Shown here: piece by piece, positions 45,517-53,423 of the stretch
Layout of the letters: each line of letters starts with the position of its first letter
How positions within the stretch are numbered: position 1 is the first letter of the stretch
Origin: Novosphingobium sp. RL4
Lineage (GTDB): Bacteria; Pseudomonadota; Alphaproteobacteria; Sphingomonadales; Sphingomonadaceae
DNA length: 64,000 bases
Direction: 5' to 3'
NCBI RefSeq assembly: GCF_035658495.1
Contig: NZ_CP141944.1
Coordinates: 248,001-312,000, forward strand
Position numbers and translations under genes: made by a program
Notes under the pieces: model-generated
The model's input: only the letters and a program-made list of their open reading frames with translations
Database searches by the model: none
Told to the model about the DNA's origin: nothing

Positions 45517-46758
45517 TCAGTGACCGGCGGCGAAGAGGTTCTCCGCCACTTCAGCCTCTCGGCCGTAACGCGGCAGCAGCATAAGCAGCAGCGCGCCGGC
45601 CAGCAGTGCGCCGCCCACGCCGACCAGCGCAGGGCGATAGGAATGGCGCGCATCGAACACGAGGTCGAGCAGGATCGGTGTTGTCCCCTGCGCGGCGATC
45701 ACCGCCGAATACATGGCGCCGATAACCGAGCCGAAGTGCCTGGTGCCGAAATAGCGGGCGATGAAATAGGGCAGGGCTCCGAACTGGCCGCCGAGCCCGA
45801 TGCCGAGCAGCGCACCGCCGACCATCAGCAGCGGCATGCCCTGTGCGGTTTCGAGCAGGACGAGTCCGGCCACTGCCATGAGGTACATCGGCACGGCCAC
45901 GCGCGGCGTCTGGATCTTGTCCATGATACGGCCCGTGGCGATCTGCCAGCCTGAGGTGACAAGTGCGAAGACGCTGACCACTGCCGTTCCGGTGGCCACC
46001 GAGAAGCCCCGGTCGGAAAGGATCGGAACCACATGGCTGAATACCGCCGTTGTGCCCCCGGCGCCCGCCGCCAGCGCGATGAGGACCAGCCAGAACATCG
46101 GGGTCTGCGCGGCCTCGCCAAGAGTCATGCCCTCTCGCGCGGATTCCGCTTCGGCGCCGCTTGCCGCAGCACGATCGCGCAGCAACAGGAACAGCAGCGG
46201 CAGCGCGATCACCAGCATGAAACCGCTGATACCGAGATAGCCCGCACGCCAGCCCCAGGTCTGCACCAGCACGGCCGCCATGACCGGCAACACTACCGAG
46301 CCGATCCCGCAGCCGCCGCCCGCGCTGATGCCCAGCGCGGTGCCGCGATTCTCGTTGAACCAGTCCGCGATGACTTTCTGGAAGATCGGCGTTCCAGCCA
46401 TGGCCCCGAAGGCGGCAAGGACCGTGAACGTAGCGTAGAACTGCACGAGACTGCCGTTGTTGAGCGCCAGCGCCGCGATCGACAGCGCAAGGCCGAATAT
46501 CCCCACCAGCAGGGTCTGGCGCGCACCGCCCTTGTCCACGTATCGGCCGATAAGCGGATAGGTCACCGCGCCGACCAGCGCGAGGATGCCGAGCACACCG
46601 GAGATGCTCGCCCGGCTCCAGCCGAACGTGTCGGAAAGCGGCACCAGGAACAGCCCGAAGACGGCGTGGACCGCCGGCGTCACGCTCACCGAATTGCCCA
46701 GAGTGCAGGCGAACAGCACGCCGCCCTTCGATCCGCGTTGGGGAGTGGTCACGGTCAT
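45517..46758 (-). CDS. MFS transporter
   Basis: Major facilitator superfamily permease with 12 predicted helices, 413 aa. It opens FACTLGNSVSVTPAVHAVFGLFLVPL, has the loop 2-3 motif GRYVDKGGARQ, and FGWSRASISG as in monocarboxylate-type (MCT/OFA-like) members. ATG 46758 is the start; a TTG three codons earlier is less likely. Sitting between the RutB-like and M20 genes, it probably imports the island's substrate. Confidence 0.88.
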   Translation of the reverse strand: MTVTTPQRGSKGGVLFACTLGNSVSVTPAVHAVFGLFLVPLSDTFGWSRASISGVLGILALVGAVTYPLIGRYVDKGGARQTLLVGIFGLALSIAALALNNGSLVQFYATFTVLAAFGAMAGTPIFQKVIADWFNENRGTALGISAGGGCGIGSVVLPVMAAVLVQTWGWRAGYLGISGFMLVIALPLLFLLLRDRAAASGAEAESAREGMTLGEAAQTPMFWLVLIALAAGAGGTTAVFSHVVPILSDRGFSVATGTAVVSVFALVTSGWQIATGRIMDKIQTPRVAVPMYLMAVAGLVLLETAQGMPLLMVGGALLGIGLGGQFGALPYFIARYFGTRHFGSVIGAMYSAVIAAQGTTPILLDLVFDARHSYRPALVGVGGALLAGALLLMLLPRYGREAEVAENLFAAGH

Positions 46759-46796
46759 CGGCGGCAACTCCTGAAAGGGATGGTGAGCGCGAAGGC

Positions 46797-47465
46797 TCAG
46801 GCGTTATCGCCCTTTGGCCAGGCCTGCTCGACCGCCTCGGTGGTGGTCAGCAGGACGCAGTTCTTCTCCATCGCCGAAAGCGAGCTTTCATGGAGGCCCG
46901 GCTCGTAAGCGGCGCTGGCATCGGAAACGAGGAACACGTCGTAATCATGATGGAAGGCCGAGCGCGCGGTCTGATCCACGCAGCAATCGGTTGAAAGGCC
47001 GCAGATCACCAGCGTCTCGATGCCCCGTGCGCGAAGCCGGGCGTCGAAGTCGGTACCATGGAAACTGTCATAGAGCAGCTTGGCGATCTCGATGTCGCCC
47101 GGCTCCGGGAAGATGCGGTAATAGTCGGCACCGCCATCCTCGACGCGGCAGATCGCCTCGCCGCCCGGCTGGCCGCGCCGCGCCATCAGCGTCTTGAGCG
47201 CGCGCGAATCGGTCTCGGGGCTGGTGACGACGCGCATCAGCGCCACTGTGGCCCCGGACGCCCGCGCCGCCGCCACCAGCTTCTCGCAGTTGTCGATCGC
47301 CGCCTCGGCCGGCGAGAGATCGACGCCATATCGTCCGAGCAGGCCATGCGGCGCGGCGAAATCGACCTGGATGTCGACGACCACCAGCGCGGTCGTCTTC
47401 GGGTCGATCATCGCCGCCAGGCCGGCGGGCTCGACATGGGGAAGGTCCTGGGTGCGCAGCGGCAT
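46797..47465 (-). CDS. Isochorismatase-fold cysteine hydrolase (RutB-like)
   Basis: A 222-aa amidohydrolase with the family triad: Asp in ALVVVDIQVDF, Lys in EIAKLLYDSF and Cys in GLSTDCCVDQTAR. In the Rut pathway the family member RutB cleaves the ureidoacrylate-type product of RutA. Here the gene starts 4 bases after a RutA-like monooxygenase gene, so the same two-step logic is likely; the substrate may differ. ATG 47465 is the start. Confidence 0.85.
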   Translation of the reverse strand: MPLRTQDLPHVEPAGLAAMIDPKTTALVVVDIQVDFAAPHGLLGRYGVDLSPAEAAIDNCEKLVAAARASGATVALMRVVTSPETDSRALKTLMARRGQPGGEAICRVEDGGADYYRIFPEPGDIEIAKLLYDSFHGTDFDARLRARGIETLVICGLSTDCCVDQTARSAFHHDYDVFLVSDASAAYEPGLHESSLSAMEKNCVLLTTTEAVEQAWPKGDNA

Positions 47466-47469
47466 CGGA

Positions 47470-48594
47470 TCAGCACGCCACCGATGCGGCGACCTTGCCG
47501 GGGAAACGTTCGCGCAGGACCGGCAGGATCTCGGCTCCGAACACCGGCAGGCCCTTCAGATAATCGTCGAAGATCAGCATCAGGCCGTCGGTGCCCGAAG
47601 TGTCCAGCAGCTCGCCGAGCTGCTCGGTCACGCTCGCGGCGCTGCCGACGATCTGGGCCGACATGAACGAACTGCGCGCCTTGCGGGTGAAGTCGTTCTC
47701 CTTGCCGATCTCGGCATCGAGGAAGCCGTAGGCCCGCATCATGCCGGCCAATGCCCCTTCGTCGAGACCATCGGCATAGTGCTGTGCCCGCGCCTTGGCC
47801 GCTGCATCGCTTTCGTCGATCACCAGGGTCATCATCGAATAGGTGCGGATGTTGCGTCCATATTCGGCGGCGATGGTCTTGGCCCGGTCGCTGTTCCTGG
47901 CAAGTTCCGGCGCGGTGCCGCCGGAGAGGAAGATCGCATCCATCTCCTCCGACGTAAGCCGCATGCCGATCTCCGAGGAGCCGGCGCAGACGAGGAACGG
48001 CCGCTGTTCGGGCTTGGGCCAGGATTCGCAGTCCTCCAGCGTGAAATAGTCGCCCTTCATCGTGACCGAATCCTCGCTCCACAGGGCCTTGACCGCGCGG
48101 ACCCATTCGTAGGCGAGGTCGTAGCGCTGGTCGTGATTCACGTCCTCGGGCCAGGCGCCCATCTGCGCGAACTCACCCTTGTAGGAGCCGGTGACGACAT
48201 TGAGACCGGCACGGCCCCCGCTCACCTGCTGGAGCGTCGCCATCATCTTGGCGGCAACCGCCGGGTTCTGGAGCAGGGTGTGCAGCGTGGTGACGATGCG
48301 GGTCTTGCTCGTCACTTCGCTGAGCGCGGCCATGAGCACGATCGGATCGAGCGAGGAATCCCAGTGATGGGTTTCGCCGCCGTAGCCGCGGAACTTCGAC
48401 ATCGACATGATGAAGTCCATGCCCGCCGCCTCGGCCAGCACGGCGCACTGGCGGTTGTAGGCATAGGAGCCGTCAAGTTCGGGCTTGTTCTTCGACAGGA
48501 TCCAGCCGCCATTGGCGACCGGCAGGAACAGGCCGAGGTCCTTGCCGCCGTTGTCCGAAGGAAGTCCGAAGGGCGTCATGGGAAACTGGTTCAT
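47470..48594 (-). CDS. LLM-class flavin-dependent monooxygenase (RutA-like)
   Basis: Bacterial-luciferase-type FMN oxygenase of 374 aa. Similarity to E. coli RutA (pyrimidine monooxygenase) is seen along its length: LGLFLPVANGGWILS, MSKFRGYGGETHHWD, SGGRAGLNVVTGSYKGEFAQMG and LMLIFDDYLKGLPVFGAEI, which parallels RutA's TFDDFLSGIETFGERI. It probably opens a nitrogenous ring or oxidises a C-N bond using a reduced flavin made elsewhere; no rutF-type flavin reductase is seen nearby. It is the second gene of the operon after the PfkB kinase. Confidence 0.87.
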   Translation of the reverse strand: MNQFPMTPFGLPSDNGGKDLGLFLPVANGGWILSKNKPELDGSYAYNRQCAVLAEAAGMDFIMSMSKFRGYGGETHHWDSSLDPIVLMAALSEVTSKTRIVTTLHTLLQNPAVAAKMMATLQQVSGGRAGLNVVTGSYKGEFAQMGAWPEDVNHDQRYDLAYEWVRAVKALWSEDSVTMKGDYFTLEDCESWPKPEQRPFLVCAGSSEIGMRLTSEEMDAIFLSGGTAPELARNSDRAKTIAAEYGRNIRTYSMMTLVIDESDAAAKARAQHYADGLDEGALAGMMRAYGFLDAEIGKENDFTRKARSSFMSAQIVGSAASVTEQLGELLDTSGTDGLMLIFDDYLKGLPVFGAEILPVLRERFPGKVAASVAC

Positions 48595-48660
48595 CGTATC
48601 CTCTTGTTGGCCTGTGTCTCCGCCAGACGGGCATTGAAGCCTGTCTCGCTTGTGCGCCGA

Positions 48661-49617
48661 TCAGCTTAGGGAAGCGGCCGACCGGTTCTTGATTGGCAGC
48701 GCATGTTCTGTTGCCGGCCTGCCGATAAGGTCCTCCACCGCCTCCCGCATCGGCATCGCCGGCGCGGCTCCCTGCCCCAGCGTGCAGAGGGCGGCGGCGA
48801 CAGTGGCATAGGGCAGCGCCTCCTCAAGGGAGACGCCCTCGTCAAGCAGCGCTGCCAGCGCTCCGCAGAAACAGTCCCCTGCGCCGATCGTGTCCACCGG
48901 GATCACCGGCAGGGCGGGCACGTGAAGCTGCCAGCCGGTCCGCACCGCCAGCGCGCCCGCCGCCCCCAGAGTGACGATGACGGTCTGGTCCTCCCGCCGC
49001 AGGAGCCCGCGCGCGGTTTCTGCGATCACGGCCATGTCGTCATTGTCAGGGGCACTTTCGAGGCCGAGGAAAGCGGCCATCTCGTGCTGGTTCACGATCA
49101 GGATATCGACATGTTCGAACAGCGCCCGTCCTTCCTGCACGGCGGGGGCGCCGTTGAGGATGCGGACCGCCTTCGACTTCGCGAAAACGGGCAGCAGGGC
49201 GGAAACCGGCACTTCGAGTTGGGCAAGCAACACGCCCTCGCTCACCGGTCTGGCGTCCCTCAGCCGCGCATTGGCGCCGGGCACGACGATGATCTGATTC
49301 TCGCCCACCGAATCCACGGCGATATAGGCAGTGCCGGTGTCCACGCCGGGCAACATGGCAACGCCGCCGACGTCGATGCCGTCCGCTTTGAGGCGCGAGA
49401 GCATCCAGCTTCCCGAATCGCCTTCGCCCACCGCACCCACCATGTAGGTTTCCGCACCCATCCTTGCCGCCGCAACGGCCTGGTTTGCGCCTTTTCCGCC
49501 CGGTAGCCTGGCCGTGGCCATGGCCATGACCGTCTCGCCGGGCCGGGGAAGATGCTCCAGCGAAGTGATGATATCGAGATTGATCGAACCGAAGATGTGA
49601 ACTGCCAAAGCTGTCAC
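48661..49617 (-). CDS. PfkB-family sugar kinase (ribokinase-like)
   Basis: A 318-aa kinase with N-terminal FGSINLDIITSLEHLPRPGET, LPGGKGANQAVAAARMG and the C-terminal signature DTIGAGDCFCGALAA with its catalytic Asp. These are typical of ribokinases. It begins with GTG 49617 and leads the leftward catabolic operon. Ribokinase action would fit a substrate bearing a sugar, such as a nucleoside, but the true sugar is unknown. The divergent 49618-49849 gap to the SDR gene should hold both promoters; no operator is obvious. Confidence 0.88.
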   Translation of the reverse strand: MTALAVHIFGSINLDIITSLEHLPRPGETVMAMATARLPGGKGANQAVAAARMGAETYMVGAVGEGDSGSWMLSRLKADGIDVGGVAMLPGVDTGTAYIAVDSVGENQIIVVPGANARLRDARPVSEGVLLAQLEVPVSALLPVFAKSKAVRILNGAPAVQEGRALFEHVDILIVNQHEMAAFLGLESAPDNDDMAVIAETARGLLRREDQTVIVTLGAAGALAVRTGWQLHVPALPVIPVDTIGAGDCFCGALAALLDEGVSLEEALPYATVAAALCTLGQGAAPAMPMREAVEDLIGRPATEHALPIKNRSAASLS

Positions 49618-49849
49618 CTAACTTGTCTGGCGCCCAACCTGTTTCGCGCCCCTGCTTTTGTCATGGGCTGCATGGCCCCCACAGGCAGGTCAAGCGCGAG
49701 GCGCCGCCGTGCGCGCTGCCGCAACAATTGCGGTCTCCAGCGCAAAGAGCGCGGCTCGGCCCTCCTCCTACTCTCTCCTTGACCGAGCCCGCACCGGCGC
49801 CGGTATTTCTGCTTCGATAGTTCTACGCCAATCCTGAAGGGAAACGAAG

Positions 49850-50680
49850 ATGACGAAATGGCTCATCACGGGCATCGGCGGCGGCCTCGGCCGCGCGGTG
49901 GCGCGTGCCGCGCTCGCACGCGGGGACGTGGTCGTCGGCACGACCCGAAGTGCGGGAGACCCGGAATTCGAGGCGCTGGCACCGGGCCGCGCGCATGTCC
50001 TCACCGTCGACCTGACCGACGAAGCCTCGGTCCGGTCCGCCGTTGCCCGGGCCGAGGAACTGACCGGCGGAATCGACCGCCTGCTCAACAATGCCGGTTA
50101 CGGTCTGGTCGGCGCGATCGAGGAAGTCTCCATCGAAGAAGCCAAGGCGCTGTTCGAGATCAACCTGTTCGGCGCGATCCGCATGATCCAGGCGGTGCTT
50201 CCCGCCATGCGGGCGAGACGCGCCGGTCACGTAGTCAACATCACTTCGGTTTCTGGACATGCCCCCTGGGCGGGCACGGCCATCTACGGCGCCAGCAAAT
50301 ATGCCCTCGAATGCGTGGGCCAGACCCTTGCGCAGGAAGTGGCACCGATGGGCATCCGGGTCACCAATGTCGCGCCGGGCGGCTTCCGCACCGGATTCGC
50401 CGCCTCGGGTCTCAAGGTCGCCGCGAAGGACATCGCGGACTATGAGGAAGGCGCACACTTTGCCCGCCGCAGCCTGACGGAGGGTGCCGGCAGCGAAAAA
50501 GGCGATCCCACGCGCGGAGCCGAAGCGATTCTCGCGGCGCTCGATGCGCCGGAACCCCCGCTGCACCTGTTCCTTGGTGAAGACGCCCTGCACTACGCCC
50601 GCGACCAGATCGCCTTCGTGGGCGCGCAGATGGACGAATGGGAATCGCTTTCGCTTTCCACTGCGTTCGAACCCGCCTGA
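49850..50680 (+). CDS. Short-chain dehydrogenase/reductase
   Basis: NAD(P)-dependent oxidoreductase of 276 aa. The coenzyme loop is TGIGGGLGRAVA, then LNNAGYGLVG; the catalytic Ser is in ITSVSG and the Tyr-Lys pair in YGASKYALE. RBS AAGGGAAACG precedes ATG 49850. Its stop overlaps the start of the next gene by one base (TGATG). In the Rut pathway an aldehyde (malonic semialdehyde) is reduced by RutE or the SDR YdfG; whether this SDR does something similar is speculation. Confidence 0.9.
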   Translation: MTKWLITGIGGGLGRAVARAALARGDVVVGTTRSAGDPEFEALAPGRAHVLTVDLTDEASVRSAVARAEELTGGIDRLLNNAGYGLVGAIEEVSIEEAKALFEINLFGAIRMIQAVLPAMRARRAGHVVNITSVSGHAPWAGTAIYGASKYALECVGQTLAQEVAPMGIRVTNVAPGGFRTGFAASGLKVAAKDIADYEEGAHFARRSLTEGAGSEKGDPTRGAEAILAALDAPEPPLHLFLGEDALHYARDQIAFVGAQMDEWESLSLSTAFEPA

Positions 50681-51354
50681 TGCACCGGGCGCGGCTTCCC
50701 GAATGGGCCGTTGCGCGCGGGGCGGGATACAACAGCTTCGATACGATCCTTCCCGCCCGCAGTGCGCTGGTCGTGATCGACATGCAGGCTGCCTTCGTTG
50801 CCGAGAGCGAGGTCTTCGGCAACGCCTACGCCCGCGCGGCGATCGAGCCGATCAATCGGCTGGCAGCAGCCATGCGCCGGGCGGGAGGACAGGCCATCTG
50901 GACCCGCCAGACGGTCAGCGACGAGCCGCACCTCGCGGTTCCCGCATGGCAGTACGACATGTCGGACCCCATGGTCGCCCGTGCGGTGGAAGCCTTGCGC
51001 GCAGGCACGCGGTCGCACGCCATCCATCAGGCCATGGAATGCCGAGAGGACGACCTCGTGCTCAACAAGTACCGCTACGGCGCCATGTCCTGCCCGGCGG
51101 GCGCGCTGGAGAAGGTGCTTCGGGTAAGCGACGTGGAACTCGTCGTGCTGGCAGGCACGCTCACTAACGTCTGCGTGGAATCGACGGCGCGGGAGGCCAA
51201 CATGCGGGGCTGGAAAGTGATCGTCGTTGCGGACGCCTGCGCAGCCGTGAGCGACGAGGAACACAACGCCGCACTTCTCAATCTGCGGCTGAACTTCGCC
51301 GATGTGAAGACGACGGACGAAGTGCTGGAAATGCTGGCCCCCCGGCCCTCTTGA
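50680..51354 (+). CDS. Second isochorismatase-fold cysteine hydrolase
   Basis: A 224-aa cysteine hydrolase. The triad is complete: Asp in ALVVIDMQAAF, Lys in LNKYRYGAM and Cys in GTLTNVCVESTARE, where the TNVCVEST block is as in RutB and N-carbamoyl hydrolases. ATG 50680 overlaps the SDR stop. Of the two such hydrolases in the island, this one has the more RutB-like active-site block, though it is not next to the RutA-like gene. Confidence 0.87.
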   Translation: MHRARLPEWAVARGAGYNSFDTILPARSALVVIDMQAAFVAESEVFGNAYARAAIEPINRLAAAMRRAGGQAIWTRQTVSDEPHLAVPAWQYDMSDPMVARAVEALRAGTRSHAIHQAMECREDDLVLNKYRYGAMSCPAGALEKVLRVSDVELVVLAGTLTNVCVESTAREANMRGWKVIVVADACAAVSDEEHNAALLNLRLNFADVKTTDEVLEMLAPRPS

Positions 51355-51358
51355 GCGG

Positions 51359-51385
51359 TGCAGGGGGGGAGCCTGCCCCCCTGCA
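51359..51385. terminator. Hairpin between convergent hydrolase and dioxygenase genes
   Basis: A perfect 10-bp stem (TGCAGGGGGG / CCCCCCTGCA) has a 7-base loop and lies directly between the two stops. There is no long U tract on either side, so termination is plausible but not certain. Confidence 0.55.
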
Positions 51386-51394
51386 TTCCCTTCA

Positions 51395-52489
51395 TCAGCT
51401 CATCAGGCGCGGCACCGAGACGGAGAACACGTCGAAGTGCCCATCGGGATGCTCTTCCTTCCCGTCACGCGGCGCGGCGCGGTGCTGGACGACACCGTTC
51501 TTGCCGAAACCGTCCACCACCGGACGCCCGGCATCGCGGCTCAACCAGAGGCGCAGGAGATGGCGCTTGCGCTGCGGCTCGGGCCAGTCCCAGAACGTGG
51601 TGCGGGCATGAAGCGCGGCGTAGTTGGAAAGCCACTGGATGTCGCCGGGGCGGAAATCCATCTCGATCGCCATGCCCTCTTCGTAAGTGATCGTATCGAA
51701 GAGTTCGAGCACCTCGATCTGCTCGGGCGTCAGCTTGGGCACGCCTTCGTATTCCTGCGCGGTGAGGATATAGAGCGAACCCGCATACATCGAGAACACG
51801 CCGTCCACGAGGCTGACGATCGGCGAGGTATAGGTATCCGCCGGGGCATTGTGGTCCTGACGGCGCCAGTCCCAGTGGAAGGGTTCGAGCAGCAGCGGCG
51901 CCAGATCGGGGCGGCGGCGCAGGATCTCGTTGTAGATTTCGGCACCGGAAACGAGGCAGGAAAGCCCACCCTCCTTGGCCGGACGCAGGCACATGAGCGC
52001 GACGATATCCGAGCTGTCCGAGTGATAGACCAGCTTGTCGCGTACCTTGGAGGACAGCGCGGTGGGATCGTCCATGGTCTTGTCGCTGGTGGCGTAGACG
52101 TGGTCGATCAGGTCGCCCATCTCGTTCTGGCGGATCGGATCGCCCATATGCAGGCCGAGCACGTAGTAGATCGCGTTAGACAAGGCATCCGAATAGAGCT
52201 GGGTGCACAGGCCCCGGACCAGCACGAAACCGCGCCCATAGTCCACGTCCGCGCCCCATGATTCGACGGCATCGGCGCAGGCGACCAGCGGATATTCCTC
52301 GGCAGTGACGGTGCGCAGGTCCGGGTTCTCGGCCAGGAAGCGGGTACCCAGCTGCTCCAGTTCGGCAACCTGATCGTCCGAGAGCATGTAGATCCACTCG
52401 TCGGTAGCGGCCAGTCGGTCTCCGCGCCATGCGGCAGCAGTGGTGACGGGCGGGACGGCCTCCAGCGGCGCGGGAGCGGAACTGGCCAT
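51395..52489 (-). CDS. TauD/TfdA-family Fe(II)/2-oxoglutarate dioxygenase
   Basis: A 364-aa oxygenase. The iron ligands are His156 and Asp158 in VYHSDSSD and a distal His in NYAALHARTTF; the 2-oxoglutarate-binding Arg region is RKRHLLRLWLSRD. Known relatives hydroxylate sulfonates, phenoxy acids and purines such as xanthine. ATG 52489 is used; the longer frame to 52675 overlaps the LexA box of imuA and is not credible. It closes the catabolic island on the right. Substrate unknown. Confidence 0.88.
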   Translation of the reverse strand: MASSAPAPLEAVPPVTTAAAWRGDRLAATDEWIYMLSDDQVAELEQLGTRFLAENPDLRTVTAEEYPLVACADAVESWGADVDYGRGFVLVRGLCTQLYSDALSNAIYYVLGLHMGDPIRQNEMGDLIDHVYATSDKTMDDPTALSSKVRDKLVYHSDSSDIVALMCLRPAKEGGLSCLVSGAEIYNEILRRRPDLAPLLLEPFHWDWRRQDHNAPADTYTSPIVSLVDGVFSMYAGSLYILTAQEYEGVPKLTPEQIEVLELFDTITYEEGMAIEMDFRPGDIQWLSNYAALHARTTFWDWPEPQRKRHLLRLWLSRDAGRPVVDGFGKNGVVQHRAAPRDGKEEHPDGHFDVFSVSVPRLMS

Positions 52490-52635
52490 GCTTCGTGAGT
52501 CCTTCTCTGGGTCTGTAGCTATTGCCGGAGACCCTAGGCGGAATGCCACAATGTGACTTGGCGAGCGATGCCCGAAACCTTTTCCCCATGCGCATCCCAT
52601 GATCGAACGGACTTCGATTGCGCAGGACAGAAATA

Positions 52636-52650
52636 GAACATAATATGAAC
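52636..52650 (+). promoter_or_regulatory. LexA box of the imuA-imuB-dnaE2 operon
   Basis: GAAC-N7-GAAC is a perfect match to the alphaproteobacterial SOS box (direct repeat GTTC-N7-GTTC read on the other strand). The right half also begins the palindrome GAACATATGTTC (52647-52658). The site ends 3 bases before the first possible imuA start codon. Confidence 0.9.
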
Positions 52651-52652
52651 AT

Positions 52653-53423
52653 ATGTTCGATTCGAGTCGCCTCAAACGTGCCGCGAGCCTCGTGCAGCCC
52701 TCTCTTGAGGGCTGGCCCGAGGCGCCTTTGCAGCAGGACGGCGTTCACGAATTCTACGCCGCCGGCGCTCAGGACGGCAGCGCCGCACTCGCCCTGGCCC
52801 TGCTTTGCGTGGTTCAGGGCACGGTCCAGAGATGCAGGCCAAGCGGACCGCTGATCTGGCTGCGTCTGGCAAAGGGCAAGCAATCCCGGCAGCGCCCTTA
52901 TGCGCCCGGCCTTGCCGAACTCGGCATCGATCCCGCCGCGATAGTGCTGATGCGCCTGCCCGATATCCAGAGCCTGCTGCGCGCGGGTGTGGACTGCGTG
53001 CGGCACGGCGGCGCGGCAGCGGTGGTGATGGAGATGGACGGGCGCGCGCCAACCTTCGATCTTACCGCTTCCCGCCGTCTCGCGCTGGCGGCGGAACAGA
53101 GCGGCACCATGGTGATGATCGTGCGCAGCGGCGCCGAACCGACGCCCAGCGCCGCCCATACCCGCTGGCAAGTGGCCAGCGCGCCCTCGGTGCCCCTGCC
53201 CGCCGATGCACCGGGAGGTCCGGTGTTCGACATTACCCTGCTGCGCCGGCGCGGCGGGCGAGAGGGACTCAACCTGCAACTGGAATGGGATCGTGAGCGA
53301 GGCACCTTCCGAGCACCGATACCTGGCCGAGCGCCGATACTTGGCCGCCCGCCGCTATCTGGCGATCTATCTGCCCTTCCTGCCGTCCGAACGGGCGATG
53401 CGGGAAGGCGCAGCGCCGCCTGA
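52653..53423 (+). CDS. imuA: ImuA, SOS mutagenesis protein
   Basis: RecA-like accessory factor of the ImuA-ImuB-DnaE2 translesion mutasome. 256 aa by the ATG at 52653, which lies 3 bases from the LexA box with no ribosome-binding site; either the mRNA is leaderless or the true start is further in, such as GTG 52692. The core has GPLIWLRLAKG, LAELGIDPAAIVLMRLPD and GTMVMIVRSGA. The 3' end overlaps imuB by 131 bases. Confidence 0.85.
   Translation: MFDSSRLKRAASLVQPSLEGWPEAPLQQDGVHEFYAAGAQDGSAALALALLCVVQGTVQRCRPSGPLIWLRLAKGKQSRQRPYAPGLAELGIDPAAIVLMRLPDIQSLLRAGVDCVRHGGAAAVVMEMDGRAPTFDLTASRRLALAAEQSGTMVMIVRSGAEPTPSAAHTRWQVASAPSVPLPADAPGGPVFDITLLRRRGGREGLNLQLEWDRERGTFRAPIPGRAPILGRPPLSGDLSALPAVRTGDAGRRSAA

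Noticed and set aside
52490..52675. N-terminal extension of the TauD-type dioxygenase to 52675
   Set aside because: The extension would cover the imuA LexA box and carries no family similarity; ATG 52489 fits better.
53317..53370. Possible CRISPR-like repeat
   Set aside because: Units are adjacent with no spacers, only three copies, and lie within coding sequence.
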